From assembly GCA_020636915.1 (NCBI GenBank), contig JACJWV010000021.1:1-60002 (forward strand): a stretch of 60,002 nt of DNA. The letters are read 5' to 3'. This document shows positions 8,601-16,268 of the stretch, in pieces (within the stretch, counting starts at the first letter, position 1; every line of letters begins with the position of its first letter). The position numbers and the translations under genes are program-made. The stretch is from Nocardioides sp. (GTDB taxonomy: Bacteria; Actinomycetota; Actinomycetes; Propionibacteriales; Nocardioidaceae). Below the pieces are notes generated by a model. It saw nothing but the letters and a program-made list of their open reading frames with translations. It had not been told where the DNA came from and searched no databases.

Positions 8601-9420
8601 AGAGCGGCAGCACCTCGAGCGTCCGCCGCTGGCCGGGCCGGTCGAGGTCCGCGAGCGCCTCGGCGGTGTCGCGGATCTCGCGCTCGCCGGGCAGGAAGAC
8701 GAGCACGTCCCCCGGGCCCTCGGCCGTGAGCTCGCGGACCGCGTCGACGATCGCCTCGGTCTGGTCGCGGACGACGGCCTCGCCCTCCTCGTCCTCCTCG
8801 GGGAGCTCCATCAGCGGGCGGTACCTGATCTCCACCGGGTAGGTGCGCCCCGACACCTCGACCACCGGCGCGTCGAAGTGCTTCGCGAACCGGTCGACGT
8901 CGATCGTCGCCGAGGTGATGATCAGCTTGAGGTCGGGCCGCTTCGGCAGCAGCCGCTTGAGGTAGCCGAGCAGGAAGTCGATGTTGAGGCTGCGCTCGTG
9001 CGCCTCGTCGATGATGATCGTGTCGTACTTGCGCAGCTGCCGGTCGCGCTGCAGCTCGGCCAGCAGGATGCCGTCGGTCATCAGCTTGACCCGGCTCTGC
9101 CGCGACGTCCGATCGGTGAACCGCACCTGGTAGCCGACCAGGTCGCCGAGCTCGGTCCCGAGCTCGCTGGCGATCCGCTCGGCGACCGACCGGGCCGCGA
9201 TCCGGCGCGGCTGGGTGTGCCCGATGATCCCGCTGCCCGAGCCGGTGCGGCGGCCGCGGCCGAGCTCGAGGCAGATCTTCGGCAGCTGGGTCGTCTTCCC
9301 CGAGCCGGTCTCCCCCGCGACGATCACCACCTGGTGGTCGCGGATGGCGGCCGCGATGTCCTCGCGGCGCTGCGTGACCGGCAGCTCCGGCGGATAGGCG
9401 ATCTGGAGCTCCTCGGGCAT
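5602..9420 (-). CDS. hrpA: ATP-dependent RNA helicase HrpA
   Basis: The 1272-aa product is a full-length DEAH-box helicase that unwinds RNA with ATP. Walker A GETGSGKT lies at 36-43, DEAH at 138-141, and motif III SATI near residue 173. The conserved QRSGRCGR motif VI is present in the C-terminal RecA lobe (ANQRSGRCGRVEAG). Next come the HA2/OB-fold region and the long C-terminal DUF3418 extension that separates HrpA from HrpB. ATG 9420 gives MPEELQIAYPPELPVTQRRED, matching the usual N-terminus. The frame remains open far upstream, but that stretch is antisense to the flavoprotein gene. HrpA has been linked to mRNA processing and ribosome rescue in other bacteria. Confidence 0.95.
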   Translation of the reverse strand: MPEELQIAYPPELPVTQRREDIAAAIRDHQVVIVAGETGSGKTTQLPKICLELGRGRRTGSGSGIIGHTQPRRIAARSVAERIASELGTELGDLVGYQVRFTDRTSRQSRVKLMTDGILLAELQRDRQLRKYDTIIIDEAHERSLNIDFLLGYLKRLLPKRPDLKLIITSATIDVDRFAKHFDAPVVEVSGRTYPVEIRYRPLMELPEEDEEGEAVVRDQTEAIVDAVRELTAEGPGDVLVFLPGEREIRDTAEALADLDRPGQRRTLEVLPLYSRLSAAEQHRVFSSHGNATRRIVLATNVAETSLTVPGIRYVVDTGVARISRYSTRTKVQRLPIEPISQASANQRSGRCGRVEAGIAIRLYSEEDFEGRAEFTDPEILRTNLASVILQMASLGLGDMARFPFVEPPDRRNVQSGVQLLEELGALAPSQGRGPRLTRVGTRLARLPIDPRLARMILEAERLGCVREVIVIAAALSLQDPRERPGADHPKEQAQADQQHARFKADGSDFLTLLNLWRYLREQQRELSGSAFRRMCKREFLHYLRVREWQDFESQLRQVCKEMGISVGRPADAPDADGIHQALLSGLLSHIGMLEERGSTTERRRGPREYLGARGARFAIFPGSGLHRKNPQFVMAGELVETSRLWARQNAAIKPEWAERLGRDLVKRTYSEPHWSKKRASVMAHERVTLYGVPLVADRLVSYGKVDAPLARELFIRHALVQGEWAASEQGRHRFLETNRRLLEEAEELEHRARRHDIVVDEDTLFDFYDQRVPAEVVSGAHFDSWWKQERQRNGRLLTFDPAMLTRDTADEVSEADYPEQWAVSGPDEGGLTFPISYHFEPGAADDGLTIDVPVATLNRVEADDFSWNVPGLREELVTSLIRSLPKNLRVSFVPAPNRAREFLAAVPPGEEPLLDALERWCRSTTGVVVPREAWDWSKVAEHLRPTYRVVDEDGREQARGKDLEALKEPLRPRFAQAMREVATESGLARTGETSWVFGEVEASFRQHRAGHEVQAFPALVDEGATVGLQVFGSADEAEARHRLGVRRLLLLELDSPVKRVLDGLTNVEKLGLAGSPYPSVGELLEDCRAAVVGAAVDARPPVRDEASYLALRTEAGRDLEAHLRAVMADVVRVLDAWRRAEKSVSGRADMMMLPALTDMRAQLARLVHRGFVGEAGVTQLRRYPTYLAALEQRRERLPDHVARDRQLMDQVADVQDAYLHRVEALPEGRPPGERLRQVRWMLEEYRVSLWAQQLGTPTPVSDQRIRRALAT

Positions 9421-9453
9421 GACCGTCCTATTGTGCCGTGCGCGCCCAGGATG

Positions 9454-9576
9454 CCGAGTCGGCGCATCTTGTACGCCCACGGACGTCGAGTCGGCGCGTC
9501 TTGCCCTGAGGCTGTGGATGGAGCGGGCAAGACGCGCCGACTCGAGCCTTCCCCGCGGGCAAGATGCGCCGACTCG
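9454..9576. repeat. Four copies of a 20-bp dispersed repeat (AAGAtGCGCCGACTCG family)
   Basis: Copies lie at 9454-9474 and 9487-9506 (reverse orientation) and at 9525-9544 and 9557-9576 (forward). Copies 2 and 3 are a perfect 20-bp inverted repeat with an 18-nt loop. The same unit recurs three times at 35195-35278. All copies are intergenic. Confidence 0.85.
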
Positions 9577-9589
9577 CGCTTCCACGCGG

Positions 9590-9605
9590 CTAGAACATGT
9601 TCTAG
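9590..9605. promoter_or_regulatory. KstR-type operator palindrome
   Basis: CTAGAACATGTTCTAG is a perfect 16-bp palindrome and fits the KstR consensus TnnAACnnGTTnnA. It overlaps the -10 hexamer of the flavoprotein gene (9603-9608), so binding would block transcription. No kstR gene lies in the window. Confidence 0.75.
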
Positions 9606-9608
9606 GTT
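9603..9608 (+). promoter_or_regulatory. Leaderless-type -10 (TAGGTT)
   Basis: TAGGTT ends 7 nt before ATG 9616; its first three bases are inside the KstR-type palindrome. Confidence 0.6.
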
Positions 9609-9615
9609 CGGAGTC

Positions 9616-11133
9616 ATGACCGATGAGTACGACGTCGTGGTGGTCGGGTCGGGCGGGGGCGCCCTGACCGGGGCGTTCCTCGCACAGAAGGCCGGGCTCG
9701 CCACCGTGGTGGTCGAGAAGACGGCGCTGCTGGGCGGCACGTCGGCGTACTCCGGCGGGGCGTGCTGGCTGCCGGGCAGCCAGGTGCAGCAGCGGGCGGG
9801 CATCCCCGACTCGACCGGGTCGGCGCGCGACTACCTCGCCGCGATCCTGGTCGAGCCAAACGAGGTGAGGATCGAGGCGTTCCTGGCTCACGCACCGGAC
9901 CTGGTCGCCGAGCTCGAGGCCGACGACGCCATCGACTTCGAGTGGCTGCCGTTCCCGGAGTACTACGACGCGCCCGGCCGGGTGCCGTTCGGCCGCTCGA
10001 TCCAGCCGACGAGCGTCAAGCGCGGCGACCTGCCGGCGCGGGTCGGCGAGCTGGTGCGACCGCCGGTGGAGCGCGACCGCGTGGGCGAGGGCGGCCGCAA
10101 CACCCTCAGCGGCGGGCAGGCGCTGATCGCCCGGCTGCTCGACGGGTTCCTGCGCGAGGGCGGCACCGTGCGCACCGACCTCCCCGTGACGGGCTACGTG
10201 CTCGACGGCGACCGGGTCGCCGGGGTCGCGGCGATGACCCCGGAAGGTCCGGTCGAGATCCGCGCCCGGCGCGGCGTGCTGGTGGCGGCGGGCGGCTTCG
10301 AGGGCAGCGCGGCCCTGCGCGAGGAGCACGGCGTGCCCGGTGACGTCGCCTGGACGATGGCGCCGGCCGGCACCAACACCGGCGAGCCGATCCAGGCGGC
10401 GATCGCGCTCGGCGCGGCGACCGACTGGAGCCCCGTCGGCTGGTTCTGCCCGGGCCTGGAGCAGCCGGACGGCGGCGGCTCGTTCACGCTCGGCTTCCGC
10501 TCGGGGCTGATGGTCGACCAGCACGGCCGGCGCTACGCCGACGAGTGCCTGCCCTACGACCGGTTCGGCCGCGAGATGGTGAAGGCCCCCGAGCGGATCC
10601 CCTCCTGGTACGTGTTCGACTCCCGCGAGGGCGGCCGGCTGCCGGCCATCGCGATGCCCGAGGGCGATCCCGCCGCGCACCTCGCGGCCGGCACCTGGGT
10701 CCGTGCGGACTCGCTCCCCGACCTCGCCGACGCCATCGGCGTACCGGCGGACGAGCTGGTCGCCACGGTCGAGCGGTTCAACGGCTTCTGCCAGACCGGG
10801 GTCGACGAGGACTTCGGCCGCGGCGACGACGAGTACGACACGTTCTTCGCGGGTGGCCAGGGCCCGAACAAGGCCCTCACCCCGTGCGACCAGGCCCCCT
10901 TCTACGCCGCGCGGTTCGTGCTCTCCGACCTCGGCACCAAGGGCGGCCTGGTCACCGACGAGCGCGGCCGGGTGCTACGACCCGACGGCACTCACCTGGC
11001 GGGCCTGTACGCCGCCGGGAACTCGGCCGCGTCCGTCTTCGGCACCGTGTACCCGGGGCCGGGCGCTCCGCTCGGCTCCGCCATGGTCTTCGCGTCGTTG
11101 GCGGTGCGGGACGTCGAGGGGATCAGTACGTAG
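9616..11133 (+). CDS. 3-ketosteroid-delta1-dehydrogenase-like FAD flavoprotein
   Basis: The protein has 505 aa. The N-terminal dinucleotide-binding motif VVVVGSGGGALTGA is followed by the LLGGTSAYSGGACWLPG segment typical of the KstD/fumarate reductase flavoprotein family. The C-terminus GLYAAGNSAASVFGTVYPGPGAPLGSAMVFA carries the Y-PGPG-LG signature of 3-ketosteroid dehydrogenases, which introduce the 1,2 double bond in ring A of 3-ketosteroids. The KstR-type operator over its promoter supports a role in sterol or steroid breakdown. Exact substrate is unproven; related FAD oxidoreductases act on other 3-keto compounds. The last 142 bp overlap the convergent gene. Confidence 0.85.
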   Translation: MTDEYDVVVVGSGGGALTGAFLAQKAGLATVVVEKTALLGGTSAYSGGACWLPGSQVQQRAGIPDSTGSARDYLAAILVEPNEVRIEAFLAHAPDLVAELEADDAIDFEWLPFPEYYDAPGRVPFGRSIQPTSVKRGDLPARVGELVRPPVERDRVGEGGRNTLSGGQALIARLLDGFLREGGTVRTDLPVTGYVLDGDRVAGVAAMTPEGPVEIRARRGVLVAAGGFEGSAALREEHGVPGDVAWTMAPAGTNTGEPIQAAIALGAATDWSPVGWFCPGLEQPDGGGSFTLGFRSGLMVDQHGRRYADECLPYDRFGREMVKAPERIPSWYVFDSREGGRLPAIAMPEGDPAAHLAAGTWVRADSLPDLADAIGVPADELVATVERFNGFCQTGVDEDFGRGDDEYDTFFAGGQGPNKALTPCDQAPFYAARFVLSDLGTKGGLVTDERGRVLRPDGTHLAGLYAAGNSAASVFGTVYPGPGAPLGSAMVFASLAVRDVEGIST

Positions 11134-12581
11134 TACGGCGTGGTGATCGTGAAGCTCTTCACGTCGTAGCGGCTGCCATCGGTGAGCCCGAGCTGCCAGT
11201 ACACCCAGTGCTGGCGCTTGTAGGTGCGGACGACGTCCCGTGGAGCCACCTCGGAAACCGTGTGGACTCCGACGTTTCCGTCGAGCTGGCTCCGGCCGAG
11301 GAACTCGTCGTGAGCGGCACCCAGCCATCCGTGCACGACGTAAGCGGATCGCGTGCCTCGCGCGCCCCCGCCGTAGAGGGAGAGCTGGATGCGGCCGGGG
11401 TAGCCGCCGACGGAGGGCGGCAGCCAGCCGCCGTGCACGGTGATGACAACCGATCCGTTCCTCTTCGCGCACGGGGTCGTCGAGTAGAGGCCGATCGAGC
11501 CCTTCCACCCACGCCCGGCCGCGGAACCGAGATGCGAACAGGCTCCGACGTACTTGTCCGCAAGGGTGCGTGCGGCCGGCACGGTCGCGCGGTAGGTCTT
11601 CTTCACGCGACGCCGGTCGTCGATGCGGAATGCGGATTCCACCACCGTCGCGTTGCCCGCCTCGTCGTGGCCGGTGATCCGCATGGTGTAACGACCTGCG
11701 TGCATGAGCCGGTGACCGGACCGGCCGTAGAAGAGGAACCGGTGGCCGACCTCCGTGCGGCCGGTGTGGAAGGTCGTCTCGACGCCGTCCTGGTCGACCA
11801 CCTCCATGACCGTGTCGTGCAGGTCGGTCGCCCGGGTGACCCGGACGGCGATGGTGTCCAGGTACTCGTCCGGGAACGGGAAGATGACCGAGCTGTCCAC
11901 ATCCACCGTCATCACCGGCGGTCGGGCGTCGACCTGGCGATCGATGTCGGTCGTGCCCTCAAGGTGGCCGAAGCGGTCGGTCTCGGCGACCGCGCTGACG
12001 GCGACGTCAGCCGAGGTGGTGCTGCTCCCCACCGGGATGCCGAGGCCAGGAGTCGCCTCGCCGAGCACCCAGTCGGCGGAGCCCGAGGCGATGACGGTGG
12101 CGGTCGCACTGTCGGTCACCGTCCACGTCAGACTGACGACCTGTCCGGCATCGAGACCGGGACCGGCGAGGCGGACCGGCACACCGGACGTCGACCCGAG
12201 CGGCTTCTGTGAGTCCGTCGGCTCCAGGTCCAGGGCTGTGACCAGGGTGATCGTGCGCCCAGGGACGACCCAGGCGCAGGACCCGCCGTCCGCGGGGCAC
12301 CGGACGACCACGACCGTGACCGACGGGCCGTCGGCAGCGGTCAGCGGGACCGTCGCCGTGCCCTCGTGCGGGAGCGTCATCCGGTGGTCGCCCCAGGCCG
12401 CCACGAGCTCGCCGCGCTCGGGCGCCGGGTCCTGGATGTCGAGGACATACGGCGTGTGCGCCGGGTTGAGCTCGGTCACGTCGGGGAACGTGACCTGGAC
12501 CGGGTCGGGGTCGTCCGCGGTCGCCGGAGCGCCGAGCGCCACGGTGAGCAGGCAGGCAGCGACGAGCGCCAGGTACTTCAC
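10992..12581 (-). CDS. Large secreted protein of unknown function
   Basis: This 529-aa protein has a Sec signal peptide (VKYLALVAACLLTVALGAPATA). The N-terminal two-thirds look like beta-rich extracellular modules (RLAGPGLDAGQVVSLTWTVTDSATATV; RYTMRITGHDEAGNATVVESAF, as in Ig-like domains). The C-terminal third contains four cysteine-bearing motifs and aromatic-rich strands (RQHWVYWQLGLTDGSRYDVKSFTITTPYYV). The GTG at 12581 follows a G-rich Shine-Dalgarno stretch. The last roughly 45 residues after PYYVLIP are encoded antisense to the flavoprotein 3' end and look non-native. A TGA in another frame lies at 11123-11125, so a small indel may have extended the protein. Function unknown; a surface role is inferred. 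Confidence 0.75.
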   Translation of the reverse strand: MKYLALVAACLLTVALGAPATADDPDPVQVTFPDVTELNPAHTPYVLDIQDPAPERGELVAAWGDHRMTLPHEGTATVPLTAADGPSVTVVVVRCPADGGSCAWVVPGRTITLVTALDLEPTDSQKPLGSTSGVPVRLAGPGLDAGQVVSLTWTVTDSATATVIASGSADWVLGEATPGLGIPVGSSTTSADVAVSAVAETDRFGHLEGTTDIDRQVDARPPVMTVDVDSSVIFPFPDEYLDTIAVRVTRATDLHDTVMEVVDQDGVETTFHTGRTEVGHRFLFYGRSGHRLMHAGRYTMRITGHDEAGNATVVESAFRIDDRRRVKKTYRATVPAARTLADKYVGACSHLGSAAGRGWKGSIGLYSTTPCAKRNGSVVITVHGGWLPPSVGGYPGRIQLSLYGGGARGTRSAYVVHGWLGAAHDEFLGRSQLDGNVGVHTVSEVAPRDVVRTYKRQHWVYWQLGLTDGSRYDVKSFTITTPYYVLIPSTSRTANDAKTMAEPSGAPGPGYTVPKTDAAEFPAAYRPAR

Positions 12582-12711
12582 GAGATCCCCCCGAGAGCCG
12601 ATGGTGTGCCCGCGGATCATAGGAGCGCGGACGCCGCTCGTCGGCATCCGGACGGCCCCGTCGCCCGAAGGTCTTGCCCTTTCGGGTGGGTGAGGGCAGG
12701 ACCGGCCGACG

Positions 12712-12717
12712 TACCGT
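12712..12717 (+). promoter_or_regulatory. Leaderless-type -10 (TACCGT)
   Basis: TACCGT ends 6 nt before GTG 12724. Confidence 0.55.
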
Positions 12718-12723
12718 GGGAGC

Positions 12724-13974
12724 GTGCGCCATGGCCTGCTGATCGCCTCAGCCCTGTCCCTGCTCGGGGCAGGACTGGTCGCCGCGCCCGCGAGCGCCGG
12801 CGACGACCACTGGGTGGCCGTCCGGGCGATCGACGACCGGTTCGAGGTCGTCGGCCAGGACTGCGCGGCGCAGCCGGCCGACCCGCCCACGGTGAAGGTC
12901 GGCGTCTCCGACGTCCACGCCCGGGGCCGGGGCAGCGCGTCGGTGACGACCGCGGACGACACGCTCGGGGGCGTGCTGGTGCGCGACCCGCGCCCGTTGC
13001 ACGGCGTCTTCTACCACGTCTGGACGGCGGCCGGCGACGACCCGGCGAGCGGCCAGTGGCGCGTCGACATCAACGGGGACACCCTGCTCAGCGACCCGGT
13101 CCACCTCGAGCGCGAGCAGTGGAGCTCGGTCGCCCTCGACGACGCGGTGCTGCACGGCCCCGACGGCTGGCGAGGCTCGATCGACGAGTACCTCGCCGCG
13201 TTCGGCAAGGGCGAGCACTGGACCGCCGGGCTGCTGACCGGCTCCTGCCTGAACACCGGCGAGGTGTGGCTGGACGGCATCGGCACCCGCCGGGCGCTCT
13301 ACGACTTCGAGCCCCGCACCTGGGTCACCGTCCGGGTGAGCGAGGCCGGGCCGCCGTACGACGGCTCCATCGACGCCGGCGACCGGTTCGTCGTCCGCGG
13401 CGTGGCCCACCGCTGGGACGCCCGCACCGACAGCGCCGTCCGCGTGCCGGGCGCCGACATCCTCCTCCAGCGCCAGTGGCGTGCACCGGAGGCGCCCTGG
13501 CGGACCGTGGTGCACGCGGCGACCTACCGCGGGACCGCGTACCGCTCGGCCCTGTGGCGCGCGGTCTGGCACCGGCCGTCCGGGTCGATCCCGAGCGACT
13601 ACGCCTACCAGTCCTCGGTGGCGCACGCCTCCGACGCGAGGGTCGACGGGCGGCCGTGCCGTCCCGATCCCGACGTGGTGCCGCTGCCGCCCACCTGCAA
13701 GACGATGCGGGTCGACGCGGGGACGGTGACGTTCAGCGGCACGGGCGACCCGCCCGGGACCGTCCAGGCGACGGTCGTGGCCCACAGCGGCGACTACGAC
13801 GGCCCGGTCGTCGACCAGGGCCAGGCGGTCGTCGGGCGCCACGGCACCTGGCAGGTCCCGATCGGGACCGGCGACCTCGACCACCTCTACGTCGAGGTGG
13901 ACATCGAGCCGACGTCGATGCAGCACGAGCTGAGCGGCGGTGGCCGGATGCGCTTCCCGCTCGAGGTCCGCTGA
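12724..13974 (+). CDS. Secreted protein of unknown function
   Basis: The 416-aa protein begins with a Sec signal peptide (MRHGLLIASALSLLGAGLVAAPASA, likely cleaved after ASA). The mature part is acidic, rich in Trp and Val, with beta-strand patterns (TWVTVRVSEAGPPYDGSIDAGDRFVVRGVAHRWD) and four or more cysteines, consistent with an extracellular beta-sandwich protein. No catalytic motif is recognised. It is divergent from the secreted protein at 10992-12581; both could share the 142-bp intergenic region for control. Promoter TACCGT supports GTG 12724 as the start. Function unknown. Confidence 0.75.
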   Translation: MRHGLLIASALSLLGAGLVAAPASAGDDHWVAVRAIDDRFEVVGQDCAAQPADPPTVKVGVSDVHARGRGSASVTTADDTLGGVLVRDPRPLHGVFYHVWTAAGDDPASGQWRVDINGDTLLSDPVHLEREQWSSVALDDAVLHGPDGWRGSIDEYLAAFGKGEHWTAGLLTGSCLNTGEVWLDGIGTRRALYDFEPRTWVTVRVSEAGPPYDGSIDAGDRFVVRGVAHRWDARTDSAVRVPGADILLQRQWRAPEAPWRTVVHAATYRGTAYRSALWRAVWHRPSGSIPSDYAYQSSVAHASDARVDGRPCRPDPDVVPLPPTCKTMRVDAGTVTFSGTGDPPGTVQATVVAHSGDYDGPVVDQGQAVVGRHGTWQVPIGTGDLDHLYVEVDIEPTSMQHELSGGGRMRFPLEVR

Positions 13975-14027
13975 CCGAGGACGGACTGCTTCACAGCAAC
14001 ACAGCCCGCGCACAGGTCGCGCACAGA

Positions 14028-14033
14028 TAGCCT
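14028..14033 (+). promoter_or_regulatory. Leaderless-type -10 (TAGCCT)
   Basis: TAGCCT ends 7 nt before ATG 14041. Confidence 0.55.
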
Positions 14034-14040
14034 GCCGACG

Positions 14041-14766
14041 ATGAGCGGCATGGAGCTGACCCGACCCGACGGATCCCCGCTGCGCGTGCTGGTCGTCGAC
14101 GACGAGGTCAACATCGCCGAGCTCGTGTCGATGGCGCTGCGCTACGAGGGGTGGCAGGTCGCGGCCGCGCACACCGGCTCCAAGGCCGTCTCGACCGCCA
14201 AGGAGTTCCGGCCCGACGCCGTCGTCCTCGACGTGATGCTCCCCGACTTCGACGGCCTGGAGGTGCTGCGCCGGATGCGCACCTCCGACCCGGACCTGCC
14301 GGTCGTCTTCCTCACTGCGCGCGACGCCGTCGAGGACCGGATCGCCGGGCTCACCGCCGGCGGCGACGACTACGTCACCAAGCCGTTCTCGCTCGAGGAG
14401 CTCGTGGCCCGCCTGCGGGGGCTGATGCGGAGGGCCGGGGCCCAGCAGGCCCAGTCCTCGTCCGTCCTCGTCGTCGGCGACCTCGAGCTGGACGAGGACA
14501 GCCACGAGGTCACCCGGGCAGGCGAGGAGATCTCGCTGACGGCGACCGAGTTCGAGCTGCTCCGCTTCCTCATGCGCAACCCGCGGCGCGTGCTGAGCAA
14601 GGCCCAGATCCTCGACCGGGTCTGGAACTACGACTTCGGCGGCCAGGCCAACGTGGTCGAGCTCTACATCTCCTACCTGCGCAAGAAGATCGACGCCGGA
14701 CGGGAGCCGATGATCCACACCATGCGCGGTGCCGGCTACGTCCTCAAGCCGGCCTCCGGGGCGTGA
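14041..14766 (+). CDS. OmpR-family response regulator
   Basis: The 241-aa protein has a receiver domain with acidic pair D20-D21, phosphoacceptor D64 (VVLDVMLPD), T92 and K114 (DDYVTKPF). A winged-helix DNA-binding domain follows (TATEFELLRFLMRNPRRVLSKAQILDRVWNYDFGGQANVVELYISYLRKKID). It resembles the actinobacterial TrcR/TcrA/PrrA type. It overlaps the downstream kinase gene by 4 bp (GTGA), so the two are translationally coupled and form a cognate pair. The signal and target genes cannot be read from the sequence. TAGCCT 7 nt upstream suggests a leaderless transcript. Confidence 0.92.
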   Translation: MSGMELTRPDGSPLRVLVVDDEVNIAELVSMALRYEGWQVAAAHTGSKAVSTAKEFRPDAVVLDVMLPDFDGLEVLRRMRTSDPDLPVVFLTARDAVEDRIAGLTAGGDDYVTKPFSLEELVARLRGLMRRAGAQQAQSSSVLVVGDLELDEDSHEVTRAGEEISLTATEFELLRFLMRNPRRVLSKAQILDRVWNYDFGGQANVVELYISYLRKKIDAGREPMIHTMRGAGYVLKPASGA

Positions 14767-16268
14767 CGGTGAGGGTCTTCCGCTCGCTCACCTCCCGGCT
14801 GGTCCTCACGACCGTCGTGCTGGTGCTGGCGGTGTCGGTGCTGCTCGGGGTGGCCACCGCGCTGGCGATGAGCTCCTACCTGCACGACCAGCTGGACCGG
14901 CAGGTGCAGGACAACCTCCACCGCACTCTCGAGGCTGTCGCGCGGAACCAGCCGGTCGGGCTCGGAGCGCCGGTCGGCACCGTGATCGCCGGGATCCCGG
15001 ACAGCGGTGACCCGAGCGGCGTTGTCATCGCCGCCGGTGACGACGACGGCGACGACCGGATCGGGAAGCAGCCCCTGGACGCCGCCACCCTCGACGCCCT
15101 GGCGTCGGCGCCCACCGGCGACGACGCGTCCACCGTGAAGATCCCCGAGCTCGGCTCCTACCGGGTGGCCGCCGCCCCCGTCCCCAGCGGCACCCTCGTC
15201 GTGGGCATCCCCGAGCACCAGGTGACCGAGACGGTCGCCAAGCTGGTCTGGTGGGAGGCACTCTTCGCGGCGATCGCCGTCGCGGTCGCCGCCGGCGCGG
15301 CCCTCGTCGTCGTACGCCGGCAGCTGCGTCCGCTGCGCGAGGTGGCGACGACGGCCCACACCGTGGCGGCGCTGCCGATGGAGTCCGGCGCGATCGACAT
15401 CGAGGAGCGGGTGCCCGACCGGCTCACCGACGAGCGCACCGAGGTCGGCCGGGTCGGCGCCGCCCTCAACACGCTGCTCGCCCACGTGGAGGAGTCGCTG
15501 AGCGAGCGGCACCGCAGCGAGCAGCAGGTGCGCCAGTTCGTCGCCGACGCCTCGCACGAGCTGCGCTCCCCACTGGCCACGATCGCCGGCTACACCGAGC
15601 TGGCCCGGCGGCGCCCGGGCGACCCCGAGACGGTCGGGACCGCGCTGGACAAGGTCGAGGAGGAGTCCGGCCGGATGACCTCCCTGGTCGAGGACCTGCT
15701 GCTGCTTGCCCGGCTCGACTCCGGACGCCCGCTGGAGCGCCACCCCGTGGACCTCACGCAGCTGCTGGTCGAGGCCGTGTCGGACGCGCGGGTGGTCGAC
15801 CCCGCCCACCACTGGCGGGTCGAGGTCCCCGACGACGCCGTCGAGACGCCGTACGAGGTGCAGGGCGACGCGCTGCGGCTGCACCAGGTCGTCACCAACC
15901 TGCTGACCAACGCCCGCAAGTACACCCCCGCCGGCACGACCGTGACGGTCCGGGTGCGGCGCGACGGGTTCTCCGTCCACGACGACGGCCCCGGGTTCCC
16001 GCCGGACCTGGTGGCGCACGCCTTCGAACGGTTCGTGCGCGGCGACGCGGCACGCACCCGGGGCGCGGAGGTCGGGGTCGGCCTCGGGCTCGCCCTGGTC
16101 CAGGCGATCGTGACCGCGCACGGCGGGAGCGTCTCGCTCCGCTCGGTGCCCGGCGACACCACGATCGACGTCCGGCTGGCCGACGTCAGGCCGGCCGCTG
16201 CCCCGGGACGACCTCGACCAGCGCCGGCAGCGACGCCGCCATCACCTCGAGGAGCTCCTCGCGGGTGA
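14763..16268 (+). CDS. Membrane sensor histidine kinase (HAMP/HisKA/HATPase)
   Basis: The 501-aa protein has a first membrane segment at about 13-35, an extracytoplasmic sensor region of about 125 residues with an acidic stretch (AAGDDDGDDRIGKQ), a second membrane segment at about 164-184, then HAMP. The H-box FVADASHELRSPLATIAGY places the phospho-accepting histidine at H265. N-box VVTNLLTNARKYTPAG and G-box VGVGLGLALVQAIV are intact. GTG 14763 overlaps the regulator stop; GTG 14769 is an alternative. The 3' end overlaps the convergent tetR by 83 bp, giving a low-complexity Pro/Ala/Arg tail after the catalytic domain. Confidence 0.92.
   Translation: MTVRVFRSLTSRLVLTTVVLVLAVSVLLGVATALAMSSYLHDQLDRQVQDNLHRTLEAVARNQPVGLGAPVGTVIAGIPDSGDPSGVVIAAGDDDGDDRIGKQPLDAATLDALASAPTGDDASTVKIPELGSYRVAAAPVPSGTLVVGIPEHQVTETVAKLVWWEALFAAIAVAVAAGAALVVVRRQLRPLREVATTAHTVAALPMESGAIDIEERVPDRLTDERTEVGRVGAALNTLLAHVEESLSERHRSEQQVRQFVADASHELRSPLATIAGYTELARRRPGDPETVGTALDKVEEESGRMTSLVEDLLLLARLDSGRPLERHPVDLTQLLVEAVSDARVVDPAHHWRVEVPDDAVETPYEVQGDALRLHQVVTNLLTNARKYTPAGTTVTVRVRRDGFSVHDDGPGFPPDLVAHAFERFVRGDAARTRGAEVGVGLGLALVQAIVTAHGGSVSLRSVPGDTTIDVRLADVRPAAAPGRPRPAPAATPPSPRGAPRG

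Noticed and set aside
9590..9605. LexA/SOS box
   Set aside because: The actinobacterial SOS box has GAAC-N4-GTTC; here only two bases separate GAAC and GTTC, which fits KstR instead.
9421..10680. Upstream extension of the hrpA frame to 10680
   Set aside because: It is antisense to the flavoprotein gene and has no helicase-family content; ATG 9420 matches the usual HrpA start.
6295..11133. Very long plus-strand open frame (over 1600 codons) antisense to hrpA and continuing into the flavoprotein gene
   Set aside because: The antisense part is low-complexity Arg/Gly/Leu/Val sequence created by GC-rich codon bias; only the segment from 9616 has conserved motifs.
12664..12686. Short inverted repeat CCCGAA/TTCGGG between divergent secreted-protein genes
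   Set aside because: Six-bp arms in such GC-rich DNA are expected by chance and no neighbouring motif supports a function.
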